Shown here: positions 55,425 to 63,923 of the stretch, in pieces
Position numbering within the stretch: the first letter of the stretch is position 1
How the letters are laid out: the number at the start of each line of letters is the position of its first letter
NCBI RefSeq assembly: GCF_013030985.1
Contig: NZ_WPYP01000009.1
Location: forward strand, 62,001 to 126,000
Length of the DNA: 64,000 nucleotides
From: Ruegeria arenilitoris
GTDB taxonomy: Bacteria > Pseudomonadota > Alphaproteobacteria > Rhodobacterales > Rhodobacteraceae
Reading direction: 5' to 3'
Notes under the pieces: model-generated
What the model was told of the DNA's origin: nothing
The model's database searches: none
What the model saw: the letters and a program-made list of their open reading frames with translations, nothing else
Program-made: the position numbers and the translations under genes

Positions 55425-55943
55425 ATGGATCGTCGAGCATTTGGAATGGGCGCTATGGCAACGCTGGGTCTTTCGGCCTGTGCCTCAGCCAGCCCGCGAT
55501 TTCTGACATATGATGGCCCCGAGGTGACCTCTTTGGTCATCAACAAGGGCGCGCGGAAGTTGTACCTTCTGCACAATCAAACCATCCTCAAGGAATACAA
55601 GGTTGATTTGGGCTTTGCGCCAAATGGTACAAAGACCAAGCGTGGCGATGGGCGTACGCCCGAGGGCAGCTATCTGATCGACCGCCGCAACCCCAACAGC
55701 CGCTATCACCTGTCGCTGGGGATTTCCTATCCGAACTCGAATGACATCGCACAGGCCAAGGCGGCCGGTGTTGACCCGGGCGGCGATATTTTCATTCACG
55801 GTCAGCCGAGAAAGCGGTCGGAACTGAAACGCGCCAAAAAGACGCCGGATTGGACCGCGGGCTGCATCGCCGTCAAGAATGAAGAGATCGAAGAGATCTA
55901 TGCGATGGTGAACAAAGGCACGCTGATCACTCTGCGCCCGTAA
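55425..55943 (+). CDS. L,D-transpeptidase (YkuD), lipoprotein
   Basis: YkuD-type L,D-transpeptidases make 3-3 peptidoglycan crosslinks or attach proteins. The 172-residue product has an N-terminal signal with twin Arg (DRRAFGMG) and lipobox (LSAC, Cys 19), and the catalytic HG...(H125) and TAGCIAVK (C147) pattern. It is probably tethered to the inner leaflet of the outer membrane or the periplasmic face. Its last 17 bases overlap the convergent sulfotransferase gene. Confidence 0.9.
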   Translation: MDRRAFGMGAMATLGLSACASASPRFLTYDGPEVTSLVINKGARKLYLLHNQTILKEYKVDLGFAPNGTKTKRGDGRTPEGSYLIDRRNPNSRYHLSLGISYPNSNDIAQAKAAGVDPGGDIFIHGQPRKRSELKRAKKTPDWTAGCIAVKNEEIEEIYAMVNKGTLITLRP

Positions 55944-57375
55944 GCGGTTTCCAAGACCCGAACCCGAACTGCATATAGTCGCGCTGGTAGGCATCAACCG
56001 CCAGCGCCTCGAGCGTGTCGTTGTATATCTCGGCCAGCGTGAACGGGGTTTCCGGTGCGGTCAGGCCGGGTGTCGGCGGGCCTTCATGCCCCATCCGACG
56101 CGCCAGATCGGGCAGGGCGGTGGCGATTTCATCCTCGCGCAGGATCAGGTCAGGAAACGCAAAAGAGGTCATCCCGCCAAGCACCTGAGACTGGCTGCAC
56201 CACACCCCATCCACCCGCACCGGCGTCTGTCCTGCCAGGTTTTGCCGCAAAAAGGTGAGGAAGGCTGAAAACGCCTCAAGGTGCTGGTCGCGCGAATAGT
56301 TGTCTTGGCGCAGCTGACCGGGGATCGGGATCTTGAACCGGTTGCGCAGCATGTTGCGGATTTTCAGGTAGGCACCGGGTTCGGTGCTGAGAATATAGGA
56401 ACAAAAGGCCGAATGCGCCCGCGCCAATGGGTGCTGCAGCACGGTGAACTTGCGATGCCCGGGATGGGCCTGCAGCCAGCGCCGCGTCTGTTTGCGGTTC
56501 TGATTGGTGATCAGCTTGTCGGACTCGGTCGCATCTAGATCAGCCAGCCACTGTGTCACCGGGCCTTCGAGCCCGCCGCGTATTGGCAGGTACATCAGCG
56601 GCGTGTCAGGTGCGGCGACATAAGTGCCGATCGCAGGTCCGCGACGAGGCTCGAAATTCGGGGTACGGTGCAGGTTGAAACTGTCGATCCGGGCCAGCGC
56701 TTGCTCGGCTTCTTCGGGATTTGTCACCTTCGACAGGACCGGTTCGGGGTTCTGCGGCTTGATCGTGTCGTCGATGGCGGACAGCCGGGACGAAACCCCC
56801 AGCCACGCGGCCAGCCCGTTCAGAACATCCAGATTGGTCAGGTCGTCATAGGCGATGTAAAATGCGGTCTGCCCTGTGGTTTGAAGTGCGTTGAGCAACA
56901 ACAGTTGAAACTCCTGCTGCTGATCCAGGTATTTTTCGAATTCCTGTGCTTCGAACTCAACCTGAGCTTCGCGGCGGCGTTTGATGTTTTTCAGTTGCCA
57001 CTGCTTGGTCTCGCGCGCGATCTTCAGCGAAACGTAGCTGTCCAGCGGGTTGCGTGTCAGGATGATCTTGGCACAGCGGGGGTCGGACAATGCAGGCTCT
57101 AACACACGGGGATCATGCCCCTGAAAGAACCGAAATCCGTTGAGTTCGCCAGGTGCCGACCTGATCGCCTGAACCAGTTTCATCGGGTCGTCATCCCGTT
57201 CCTCAAGCGTCACGTCCAGCAGGCTTTCGGATTTGAGACGGCCGATGAAATGCGGATTGAACGCCTCGCCATGGCAGGCGACGCCGTCCAGTGCGTTCAA
57301 GTTGAACTCCAACAGGTTGGACCCGGTCCGCATCGCGGCAAGAACGATGAAATAGTCAAATCCGGATGTCATCAC
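55927..57375 (-). CDS. Two-domain sulfotransferase-like protein (Stf0-like plus second domain)
   Basis: The 482-residue product holds two sulfotransferase-type domains. The N-terminal one (1-~250) has the PAPS 5'-phosphosulfate loop AMRTGSNLLEFNLNAL (14-29) and the 3'-phosphate loop TRNPLDSYVSLKIA (107-120), as in Stf0/trehalose-type enzymes. The C-terminal one (~255-482) has a second 3'-phosphate-like loop LQHPLARAHSAF (313-324) and a family-2 type end (DAYQRDYMQFGF), but its 5' loop region (YLPIRGGLEG) is altered, so it may be inactive or a different enzyme. It ends the surface-glycan gene run and is four bases after the GT14 gene. Confidence 0.83.
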   Translation of the reverse strand: MMTSGFDYFIVLAAMRTGSNLLEFNLNALDGVACHGEAFNPHFIGRLKSESLLDVTLEERDDDPMKLVQAIRSAPGELNGFRFFQGHDPRVLEPALSDPRCAKIILTRNPLDSYVSLKIARETKQWQLKNIKRRREAQVEFEAQEFEKYLDQQQEFQLLLLNALQTTGQTAFYIAYDDLTNLDVLNGLAAWLGVSSRLSAIDDTIKPQNPEPVLSKVTNPEEAEQALARIDSFNLHRTPNFEPRRGPAIGTYVAAPDTPLMYLPIRGGLEGPVTQWLADLDATESDKLITNQNRKQTRRWLQAHPGHRKFTVLQHPLARAHSAFCSYILSTEPGAYLKIRNMLRNRFKIPIPGQLRQDNYSRDQHLEAFSAFLTFLRQNLAGQTPVRVDGVWCSQSQVLGGMTSFAFPDLILREDEIATALPDLARRMGHEGPPTPGLTAPETPFTLAEIYNDTLEALAVDAYQRDYMQFGFGSWKPLTGAE

Positions 57376-57378
57376 GGG

Positions 57379-59079
57379 CTATTGTACCAGGTAGGGTTTC
57401 TTGAACGGTCGGGCGCGGGCGCCAAACACATCATCGGCGGGAAAGTCGCCCATAAGATAGGGGTGCATGCCCTGATTCTTGAGGTTTTGCAGGAACTTCC
57501 CGAACCCCGAAAGATCCACCATCAACGGGGCCTCCGTCAGGTGGCTGGCCCGAGGGGTGCCGATTTCCGCAATCACCGTCTGCAGGGGCTCCATCGGAGA
57601 TTCCACGAATTCCGCCAGCGACCAGGTGCGCAGCCGCGCTTTGGTCCAGACCGAGTTCAGAACCTCGAGCTGTTTGGTTTCGATCTGTTGCAGACGCGCG
57701 GCCTCAGTGCGGATGTCGGCGAAATTCTTGTTCGACCGAAACAGCGGGATCGCCCAGGCCCCGGTGATGACCGAGATCTGCGCGTTCCTGTCCCGGGCCA
57801 GAAACCAGTTGATCTGTTGGGTGTCTGCCGGACCGAACTGAAAGCACTGGCGCTCGCCCCGCGTGTTCCAGATCAGGTTCGAGACAAAGGCCGTCGGATT
57901 ATAGTCCCGCAAAACGGCGCAATCGCTGAGAGCCCCGTTGGTGATCGTCGCGCCGCCAGCAAACTCGGCACGTTCGGGGCCGAACAGGTGCCCGTGCACC
58001 CGCGCGCCGGTGGTTTCCGCCAGCCAGGGTTCGAACCCTTCGAACAGTTCGGCAAAGCCCTGAAACACCGAATAAGGGAATGAGGTCAGCCCGTTCTCGC
58101 TGCCGTGGCGGGGAAAGCGGCTTTGCATATACAGACCGTCGCGCCCATGGGTCCGACGCTCGACCGCTTTCGAGAATACGCGGTCGATCTTGCCCGGGTT
58201 GGGCTCGGCCGGTCGCATGGCGCTGTTCTGGTCGGTCAGGAAGGACTGATACAGCCGGTCCGCATGTGGCCAGATTTTACGCGCCACGAAACAGTCGGAC
58301 CGCCGCAGCAGCTGCAGATGGTCGTCATAGAAAATATGCGGCCGTCCCTGATAGTCGAATTTGGACAGGGTCAGGGACCGGCTTTCGATATGGGTGGAAT
58401 AGAGCCGTGCCAGCGTCTGGAAATAGCTTTCATCCGGAATCCAGACACGCCGGAAATAGCGGTCATAGGTCTGGCGTCTGGGGTCCTGCAGAATGGCCGA
58501 GAGGGTCTGACGGGTCAGGCACCACCACTGGCTGCCCATATGCGGCACCAACCCGTCGGGGATTTTGCGGCGCAAACCGGTGGCGCGCTGCAGCTTTACA
58601 TAGGCATCGAAAAGCTTGCGGTTCTTGCGCCAGGAAAACGGGAATTGCAGGGTGAACCGCTCCTGATCCAGGCCGCCAATGGTCCAGCTGACATCGGCGG
58701 TGGTGGCGCTTTCGATGAAATCGACGCGGGGCCGGTCTGCGAGATAATCGATCAGCTCTTCCACCGGTCGCAACGGCAGGCAGGCACCCGATGAAAGGTA
58801 GACATGATGCACATCCGGAAAGACGTTCAGCATCATTTCCGCTGCGGATTGCGAGGCGGCAACGATGCCCCATCCGCCCCATTCGCAGACATGGCGGTCG
58901 GAAAACCGGATCAACGGATCGTCGGCGCAAGAGGTGACGAAATCGGAATAGACCCGGGCGGGCACTTTGCGGTCGACGTGGATCACAACCGGGCATCCTG
59001 CAGCCGTCCAGTGGCGCGCCACCTGTCCGGCCCGGTGCAGCGCCGTGTGGACCAGCATGACGACACCCAGACGGCTCAT
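57379..59079 (-). CDS. GT14-type (core-2/I-branching) glycosyltransferase with C-terminal extension
   Basis: The N-terminal ~280 residues resemble family GT14 beta-1,6-N-acetylglucosaminyltransferases (VVMLVHTALHRAGQ, VIHVDRK, HHVYLSSGACLPLRPVEELIDYL, then MGSQWWCLTR and IPDESYFQTLA with conserved Asp/Glu). The C-terminal ~280 residues are an extension that I cannot assign. The total is 566 residues, longer than simple GT14 enzymes. It is four bases from the sulfotransferase and overlaps the next glycosyltransferase by four, so they are one transcript. The acceptor is unknown. Confidence 0.82.
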   Translation of the reverse strand: MSRLGVVMLVHTALHRAGQVARHWTAAGCPVVIHVDRKVPARVYSDFVTSCADDPLIRFSDRHVCEWGGWGIVAASQSAAEMMLNVFPDVHHVYLSSGACLPLRPVEELIDYLADRPRVDFIESATTADVSWTIGGLDQERFTLQFPFSWRKNRKLFDAYVKLQRATGLRRKIPDGLVPHMGSQWWCLTRQTLSAILQDPRRQTYDRYFRRVWIPDESYFQTLARLYSTHIESRSLTLSKFDYQGRPHIFYDDHLQLLRRSDCFVARKIWPHADRLYQSFLTDQNSAMRPAEPNPGKIDRVFSKAVERRTHGRDGLYMQSRFPRHGSENGLTSFPYSVFQGFAELFEGFEPWLAETTGARVHGHLFGPERAEFAGGATITNGALSDCAVLRDYNPTAFVSNLIWNTRGERQCFQFGPADTQQINWFLARDRNAQISVITGAWAIPLFRSNKNFADIRTEAARLQQIETKQLEVLNSVWTKARLRTWSLAEFVESPMEPLQTVIAEIGTPRASHLTEAPLMVDLSGFGKFLQNLKNQGMHPYLMGDFPADDVFGARARPFKKPYLVQ

Positions 59080-60086
59080 GCCCAGTTTCCTTTCGACATC
59101 AGGCCCAGAATCTCAAGCTGCCGCCAGTTGATGAGCTTCTCGGACTGTTCGCACCAGAATACCGGCTTGTCCTCCAGCCCCTCGGCATAGGCGCGGTATT
59201 CGCCCGAGCGCCGAAAGTGCTGGCGGCGCAGCATCTCTTCCCTGGCTTTTTCGCCCAGCGTGCTGATCAGCTTGGCATGCAGCAACGCGCCGCTGGCCTT
59301 CTCGCCGCCCCATTCGTCATAGACCTGATTCAACCCGCGCGGCAGCAGCGAATGGGTCGAGCTGACATAGACATAGCGCCGGTCCCATTTGACCAGTGGG
59401 ATCTTGTTCAGGGCCGGCGCCTTGGCGGGGGTGTCGCGGAAAAACACACGTGCGCGCGGGCCACCTTGTATCCACAGGTTCCCGTAGACCGGGTTCTTCG
59501 TGATCATGTAATTGCCGGAATCGAACCAGCGCGCGATCTGAAACGGGTCCTGCCCCTCGCGGTAGGGTTCCGCGTCCACCGGCCCCTGCGGGTACATGTC
59601 GATCAGCATGGTGCCGAAACTGCGCACTGCGCAGCCGTCCAGCCAATCGGTCAGGGCGCGGATCGGGCGGGTGTCGCAGAACGGGTAAATGAAGAACTCA
59701 TCCGGATCGACGGTCAGAACCCAGTGTCCATGCGCGTACTTGCGCAGCAGGTAATTCGACCAGTCCAGCCCGAACGAGGCCCGTTTGTAGCTGGCCCGCG
59801 CGTGCCAGACCGAGGCGTCGGGCTGGCTGGCCAGATACTCGCGCGAACCATCATCGCTGTCATTGTCGACGAACAGGAAATGATCGATGCCCAGCTTGCG
59901 GTAATAGTCCATGAAATAGGGCAGGCGGATTTTTTCGTTCCGCAGCACGCTCATCAACAACACGTCGTCGCGTCGGATGTTGGCGGTCTTGTCGGTCACC
60001 GGCTTCAGTTGCCGCCGTTTCAGAAGGCAACGCGCAAGGCGACGCTTGCGCCGCAATCTCATCCGGTATGAATCCAACAGGCTCAC
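59076..60086 (-). CDS. GT2-like glycosyltransferase (first of a tandem pair)
   Basis: The 336-residue product has a GT-A fold of the Glyco_tranf_2_4/GT92-like type: LMSVLRNEKIRLPYFMDYYRKLGIDHFLFVDNDSDDGS, then the DxD-like VDPDEFFIYP and NLWIQGGPRARVFF. An Arg/Lys-rich N terminus precedes. It is a clear paralogue of the next gene. It overlaps the GT14 gene by four bases and belongs to the surface-glycan run. Sugar donor and acceptor are unknown. Confidence 0.87.
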   Translation of the reverse strand: MSLLDSYRMRLRRKRRLARCLLKRRQLKPVTDKTANIRRDDVLLMSVLRNEKIRLPYFMDYYRKLGIDHFLFVDNDSDDGSREYLASQPDASVWHARASYKRASFGLDWSNYLLRKYAHGHWVLTVDPDEFFIYPFCDTRPIRALTDWLDGCAVRSFGTMLIDMYPQGPVDAEPYREGQDPFQIARWFDSGNYMITKNPVYGNLWIQGGPRARVFFRDTPAKAPALNKIPLVKWDRRYVYVSSTHSLLPRGLNQVYDEWGGEKASGALLHAKLISTLGEKAREEMLRRQHFRRSGEYRAYAEGLEDKPVFWCEQSEKLINWRQLEILGLMSKGNWA

Positions 60087-60228
60087 GCGGTTGCTCTGCC
60101 CTTTTTGTTACGCGAGCATGCCCGGGGGCTGGATGGTCCAGAGTGGTGCCGGGCAATTGCCGATTTATGCCACCTTTGCATCTTTCATGGCAACGCATTT
60201 AAAAATGGTTAGTCACATATGCGGCTTT

Positions 60229-61266
60229 TCAGCAAACTTTCCCCATCAGGCCCAAGTTCTGCAACTGTTCCCAGCCCTCATAACGGACCGACTGGGGCGT
60301 CCACATGTCGGGGCCGTCTGCGATTGAATCATAGTAGGTCGCAAACTGGTCGGGATCGTGGAAATGTTGGCGCCGCGCTTTCTCGATCTTCGATTTTCCG
60401 ACCACTTCGGGCAGGAATTTGGTGTGCAGCAGCACACCCGCAGGGATCGCGCCGTCCGGCCCGTCATAGGCTGCGTTCAGGTGCCGGGGCAGGGCGGAAT
60501 GGCACGAGTTTACAAAGGCATAGCGCCGCGACCACCGGACCAGAGGGATCTTGTTCAGCGTCGGAGAATGACGCGGCTGGTCGGCAAAGAACATACGTTC
60601 CCGCGCGCCGCCCTGAACCCACAGATTGCCCAGCGGGCTTTGCCTCTGCGCCCGGTAAGGGCCGGGATCGAACCAGTTCAGAACCTCGGTCGGGTCGGTC
60701 TCGGGGCTATAGTTTTGCGTGCTCAGCGGCCCTTTGGGGTAGAGATCCAGCATCAGCGCGCCGAAACCCGCGCGGCCTTGTTGGTCCAACTCTGCGGTCA
60801 GGTCCTGAAGGGATTTGTTGTCATGACCTGGATAGATCAGCAGTTCATCGGCATCTACCATCAGGATCCAATGATCGTGCCCATGACGCATTTGCAGCCA
60901 GGTGAGCCAATCCAGCCCGTAGCGCGCGGCGCGATAGCTGGCGGGGGCCTGCCACAGCGACACATCCGGTTGATCGCGCAGGAACTCGACTGAGCCGTCA
61001 TCGCTGTCATTGTCCACGATTAGAAAGTGATCGACACCCAATGCGCGGTAATGGCGGAAGAACCACGGAAGGCGGTTGATCTCATTGCGCAGCGTGGTGA
61101 AGGCCAGAATGGCACCGGGCCTGATCTGCGCGGTCCGGTCCTGAAGGCAGGACAGCTGGTGGCGGCTGCGAAAGGATCGCCACAGCAGCCGCCGTCGCTT
61201 CAGGCGCAACCGGTACTTTTGCACCCATCCGACGGGGGGAAGCGTATCGGTTGCGGAGTGTGTCAT
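60229..61266 (-). CDS. GT2-like glycosyltransferase (second of a tandem pair)
   Basis: The 345-residue product matches the previous one through its length: FTTLRNEINRLPWFFRHYRALGVDHFLIVDNDSDDGS, VDADELLIYP, NLWVQGGARERMFF and LNKIPLVRWSRRYAFVNSCHSALPR. The two genes are 142 bases apart, so they are a tandem duplication that has diverged. The ATG at 61266 is the first one in the region with homology; a longer frame goes to 61314. It is seven bases after galE's stop. Confidence 0.86.
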   Translation of the reverse strand: MTHSATDTLPPVGWVQKYRLRLKRRRLLWRSFRSRHQLSCLQDRTAQIRPGAILAFTTLRNEINRLPWFFRHYRALGVDHFLIVDNDSDDGSVEFLRDQPDVSLWQAPASYRAARYGLDWLTWLQMRHGHDHWILMVDADELLIYPGHDNKSLQDLTAELDQQGRAGFGALMLDLYPKGPLSTQNYSPETDPTEVLNWFDPGPYRAQRQSPLGNLWVQGGARERMFFADQPRHSPTLNKIPLVRWSRRYAFVNSCHSALPRHLNAAYDGPDGAIPAGVLLHTKFLPEVVGKSKIEKARRQHFHDPDQFATYYDSIADGPDMWTPQSVRYEGWEQLQNLGLMGKVC

Positions 61267-61273
61267 TTGCGGC

Positions 61274-62257
61274 TCACTTCTCGTAATTGCCGTTCTGGTG
61301 CCAGCGCCAGGCATCGCCGATCATCGTCTCCAACGTAGACCTTTTCGGGGTCCAACCCAACTCATCCCCGGCGCGGACCGAACCCGAGACCAGCTTGGTG
61401 CAATCCCCGGCGCGGCGGGGGCCGATGGAATAGGGCACCTCGCGGTTGGTGACAGCTTTGGAATGGCCGATCACCTCCATCACCGAAAAGCCTGATCCGG
61501 TGCCCAGGTTGAACACCCGGCTGCCCTTGCCTTGTTCCAGCCAGTTCAGGCCCAGCACATGCGCATCGACCAGATCGCAGACATGCACATAATCGCGGAT
61601 GCAGGTGCCGTCGGGCGTGTCGTAATCGGTGCCGAACACGGTCAGCCCGTCCCGTTTGCCGTCGATGGCGTCCAGCATCAGCGGCACCAGATGGGTTTCG
61701 GGGCGGTGGAATTCACCCACCTCGCCCTCCGGATCGGCCCCGGCCACGTTGAAATAGCGGAAGATCACATGGTTCAGCCCATGCGCGGCCTGGAAATCGC
61801 GCAGGATATCCTCGATGGCGCGCTTCGAGGCGCCATAGGCGTTCAGCGGTTCCTGCGGCGTGTCTTCGTCCAGCACCACATTGTCATGTTCGCCATAGGT
61901 GGCACAGGTCGATGAGAACACGAAGTTCAGGCAGCCCGCGGCGACGGCGGCTTCGATCAGGGACAACGAGCCGGTGACGTTGTTGGTCCAGTATTTACCG
62001 GGCTCGGACATTGCCTCGCCCACCTGGCTGAGCGCGGCAAAGTGCATTACGGCGGCGGGCTGATACTTGGCAAAAACCTCATCCAGACGGGCGCGGTCCA
62101 GCAGGTCGCCCTGTTCGAACGGGCCGAATTTCACCGCGTCCTGCCAGCCTGTGATCAGGTTGTCATAGGTCACAGGCGTATAGCCCGCCTGCGCCAGCGC
62201 CTTGCAGGCGTGCGACCCGATATATCCGGCGCCGCCGGTCACAAGAATGTTGGTCAT
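61274..62257 (-). CDS. galE: UDP-glucose 4-epimerase
   Basis: GalE interconverts UDP-glucose and UDP-galactose. The 327-residue product has the NAD-binding VTGGAGYIGSHACKALAQAGY, the SSTCATYGEHD catalytic Ser/Thr and the YGASK catalytic Tyr/Lys. It supplies UDP-galactose for the glycosyltransferases in this block. It is followed by 68 bases before the kdsB stop. Confidence 0.95.
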   Translation of the reverse strand: MTNILVTGGAGYIGSHACKALAQAGYTPVTYDNLITGWQDAVKFGPFEQGDLLDRARLDEVFAKYQPAAVMHFAALSQVGEAMSEPGKYWTNNVTGSLSLIEAAVAAGCLNFVFSSTCATYGEHDNVVLDEDTPQEPLNAYGASKRAIEDILRDFQAAHGLNHVIFRYFNVAGADPEGEVGEFHRPETHLVPLMLDAIDGKRDGLTVFGTDYDTPDGTCIRDYVHVCDLVDAHVLGLNWLEQGKGSRVFNLGTGSGFSVMEVIGHSKAVTNREVPYSIGPRRAGDCTKLVSGSVRAGDELGWTPKRSTLETMIGDAWRWHQNGNYEK

Positions 62258-62325
62258 CTATTATTCCGATCAAATATGGTGTGCATTGCCATGCCGGAGG
62301 GCTGGCAAGGGGCGCGGGGCAGTTA

Positions 62326-63126
62326 TCAATCCAGCCCCATCGCCATCATCATCTCTTCCAGCTTGGGGACGTCCTGTGGGTTGTTCAGCTCCCAAAACTG
62401 GCGGCCTTTGGCCTCGACCTCGACGCACAGAACCTTGCGACCGTTCTCCATGAAGCGCAGCTGTTCCAGCCCTTCCAGTTTCTCCAGCGGGCCAACGGGC
62501 CAGGTGGGATAGGCGGCCAGTGCATCGGGGCGATAGGCATAGACGCCGACATGGTGGAAGACCGGGGTCGCGTCGTCCCCGCCATAGGTTTCGGCGGTGT
62601 AAGGGACAACCTCTTTCGAGAAATACATGGCGCTGTTGTCGGCGGCGAAAACCGCAGTTGTACCGCCGACGCGACCGTTCTTGCGGTCGTTCAGCAGGCT
62701 GTTCAGCGCGTCGCCGTCGCAGCGCAGAACCGGTGTGGCGACACCGGCCTCGGGCGCGGCGCGCAGACCGGCGATCAGGTCTTCGACGAACCAGTGCGGG
62801 GTCAGTGGCGCGTCTCCCTGCAGGTTGACCACAATGTCATATCCTGCGCCCAGGTTTGCGTGAGTCTCGGCGCAGCGTTCGGTGCCATTGCCGCAGGTTT
62901 CCGAGGTCATCACAACCTCGGCCCCAAAGCCTTCGGCGACCTCGCGGATGCGGTCGTCATCGGTGGCAACAACCACCTTGTCGACACCCGAGACCGAACA
63001 GGCCGCGCGCCAGGACCGTTCGATCAGGGTCATCGCGTTGCCACTGGCGCCGGTCAGCGGAACCAGCGGTTTGCCCGGATAGCGGGTCGAGGCGTAACGG
63101 GCGGGAATAGCGATCAGAACGGACAT
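62326..63126 (-). CDS. kdsB: 3-deoxy-manno-octulosonate cytidylyltransferase
   Basis: KdsB activates KDO to CMP-KDO for lipopolysaccharide core or capsule. The 266-residue product has the N-terminal IAIPARYASTRYPGKPLVPL and the conserved NLQGDAPL and QLRFMENGRKVLCVEV segments. It is coupled to cysQ by a one-base overlap (TGATG). In this cluster it suggests KDO-containing surface polysaccharide. Confidence 0.94.
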   Translation of the reverse strand: MSVLIAIPARYASTRYPGKPLVPLTGASGNAMTLIERSWRAACSVSGVDKVVVATDDDRIREVAEGFGAEVVMTSETCGNGTERCAETHANLGAGYDIVVNLQGDAPLTPHWFVEDLIAGLRAAPEAGVATPVLRCDGDALNSLLNDRKNGRVGGTTAVFAADNSAMYFSKEVVPYTAETYGGDDATPVFHHVGVYAYRPDALAAYPTWPVGPLEKLEGLEQLRFMENGRKVLCVEVEAKGRQFWELNNPQDVPKLEEMMMAMGLD

Positions 63127-63923
63127 CAGGCCTCCTTCAGCTCAACACCCGGAGCGTAGGCGATGAAGAACGGGTTTGCATAGCCGTCCTTGCCGTAAGT
63201 CAACGGTTCGTGGCTGTCGAACCGGACCACATTGCCGCCGGCACCGGCCAGCACGGCGTGGCCTGCGGCGGTGTCCCATTCCATCGTGCGGCCAACGCGG
63301 GGGTACAGATCCGCCTCGCCAGTGGCGACCAGACAGAATTTCAGCGACGAGCCCGCGCTCTTGCTGTCCTGCACCTGATACTTGTTGATGTAATCCTCGG
63401 TCGCCTGATCCCGGTGCGACTTGGATGCCACGATCAACAGTGCGGAGTTGTTCGGTTTAGATACTGAAATCGGTGTCAAATACCCCGCCTGCGCCTTGTC
63501 CAGCGCGCCGGTTTCCTCGACCGATTGACCATCGGCCTGCGTATAGAACATGCGTCCCTTGGCGGGGGCATACACAACGCCGCGGGTCGGCACGCCGTTC
63601 TCTACCAACGCGATGTTCACCGTGAAATCGCCACGGCGGTTGATGAATTCCTTGGTGCCGTCCAGCGGATCGACGATCAGGAACGTATCACCCTTTTCCG
63701 AGTGTGAGGCAGCCTGTTCCTCGGTCACCAGCAGGATGTCGGGGAAGGCGTCGCGCAGACCAGCCGAGATCAGCGCATCGGCGGCCTCGTCCGCTTCGGT
63801 CACGGGGCTGGCGTCGGATTTGACTTTGACGTCGAAATCGTCCGAATTGTAAATCTCCATGATCTTGTCGCCCGCTTCCAGGGCCAGACGTCGAATGACG
63901 GGGATGAGGGCGTCGTAGGTCAC
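63126..63923 (-). CDS. cysQ: 3'(2'),5'-bisphosphate nucleotidase CysQ
   Basis: CysQ hydrolyses 3'-phosphoadenosine 5'-phosphate, the product that PAPS-dependent sulfotransfer leaves. The ~265-residue product has the lithium-sensitive phosphatase motifs SDASPVTEADEAADALI, FLIVDPLDGTKEFINRRGDFTVNIALV and MEWDTAAGHAVL. The GTG at 63923 is preferred: GGAG lies eight bases upstream and the family begins there; the frame is open to 63998. Its place near the sulfotransferase in the same strand run fits sulfate metabolism. Confidence 0.93.
   Translation of the reverse strand: MTYDALIPVIRRLALEAGDKIMEIYNSDDFDVKVKSDASPVTEADEAADALISAGLRDAFPDILLVTEEQAASHSEKGDTFLIVDPLDGTKEFINRRGDFTVNIALVENGVPTRGVVYAPAKGRMFYTQADGQSVEETGALDKAQAGYLTPISVSKPNNSALLIVASKSHRDQATEDYINKYQVQDSKSAGSSLKFCLVATGEADLYPRVGRTMEWDTAAGHAVLAGAGGNVVRFDSHEPLTYGKDGYANPFFIAYAPGVELKEA

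Noticed and set aside
58025..58045. GGTTCGAACCC-like T-loop sequence
   Set aside because: It lies inside the GT14 coding sequence and no acceptor or anticodon stems are visible, so it is not a tRNA.
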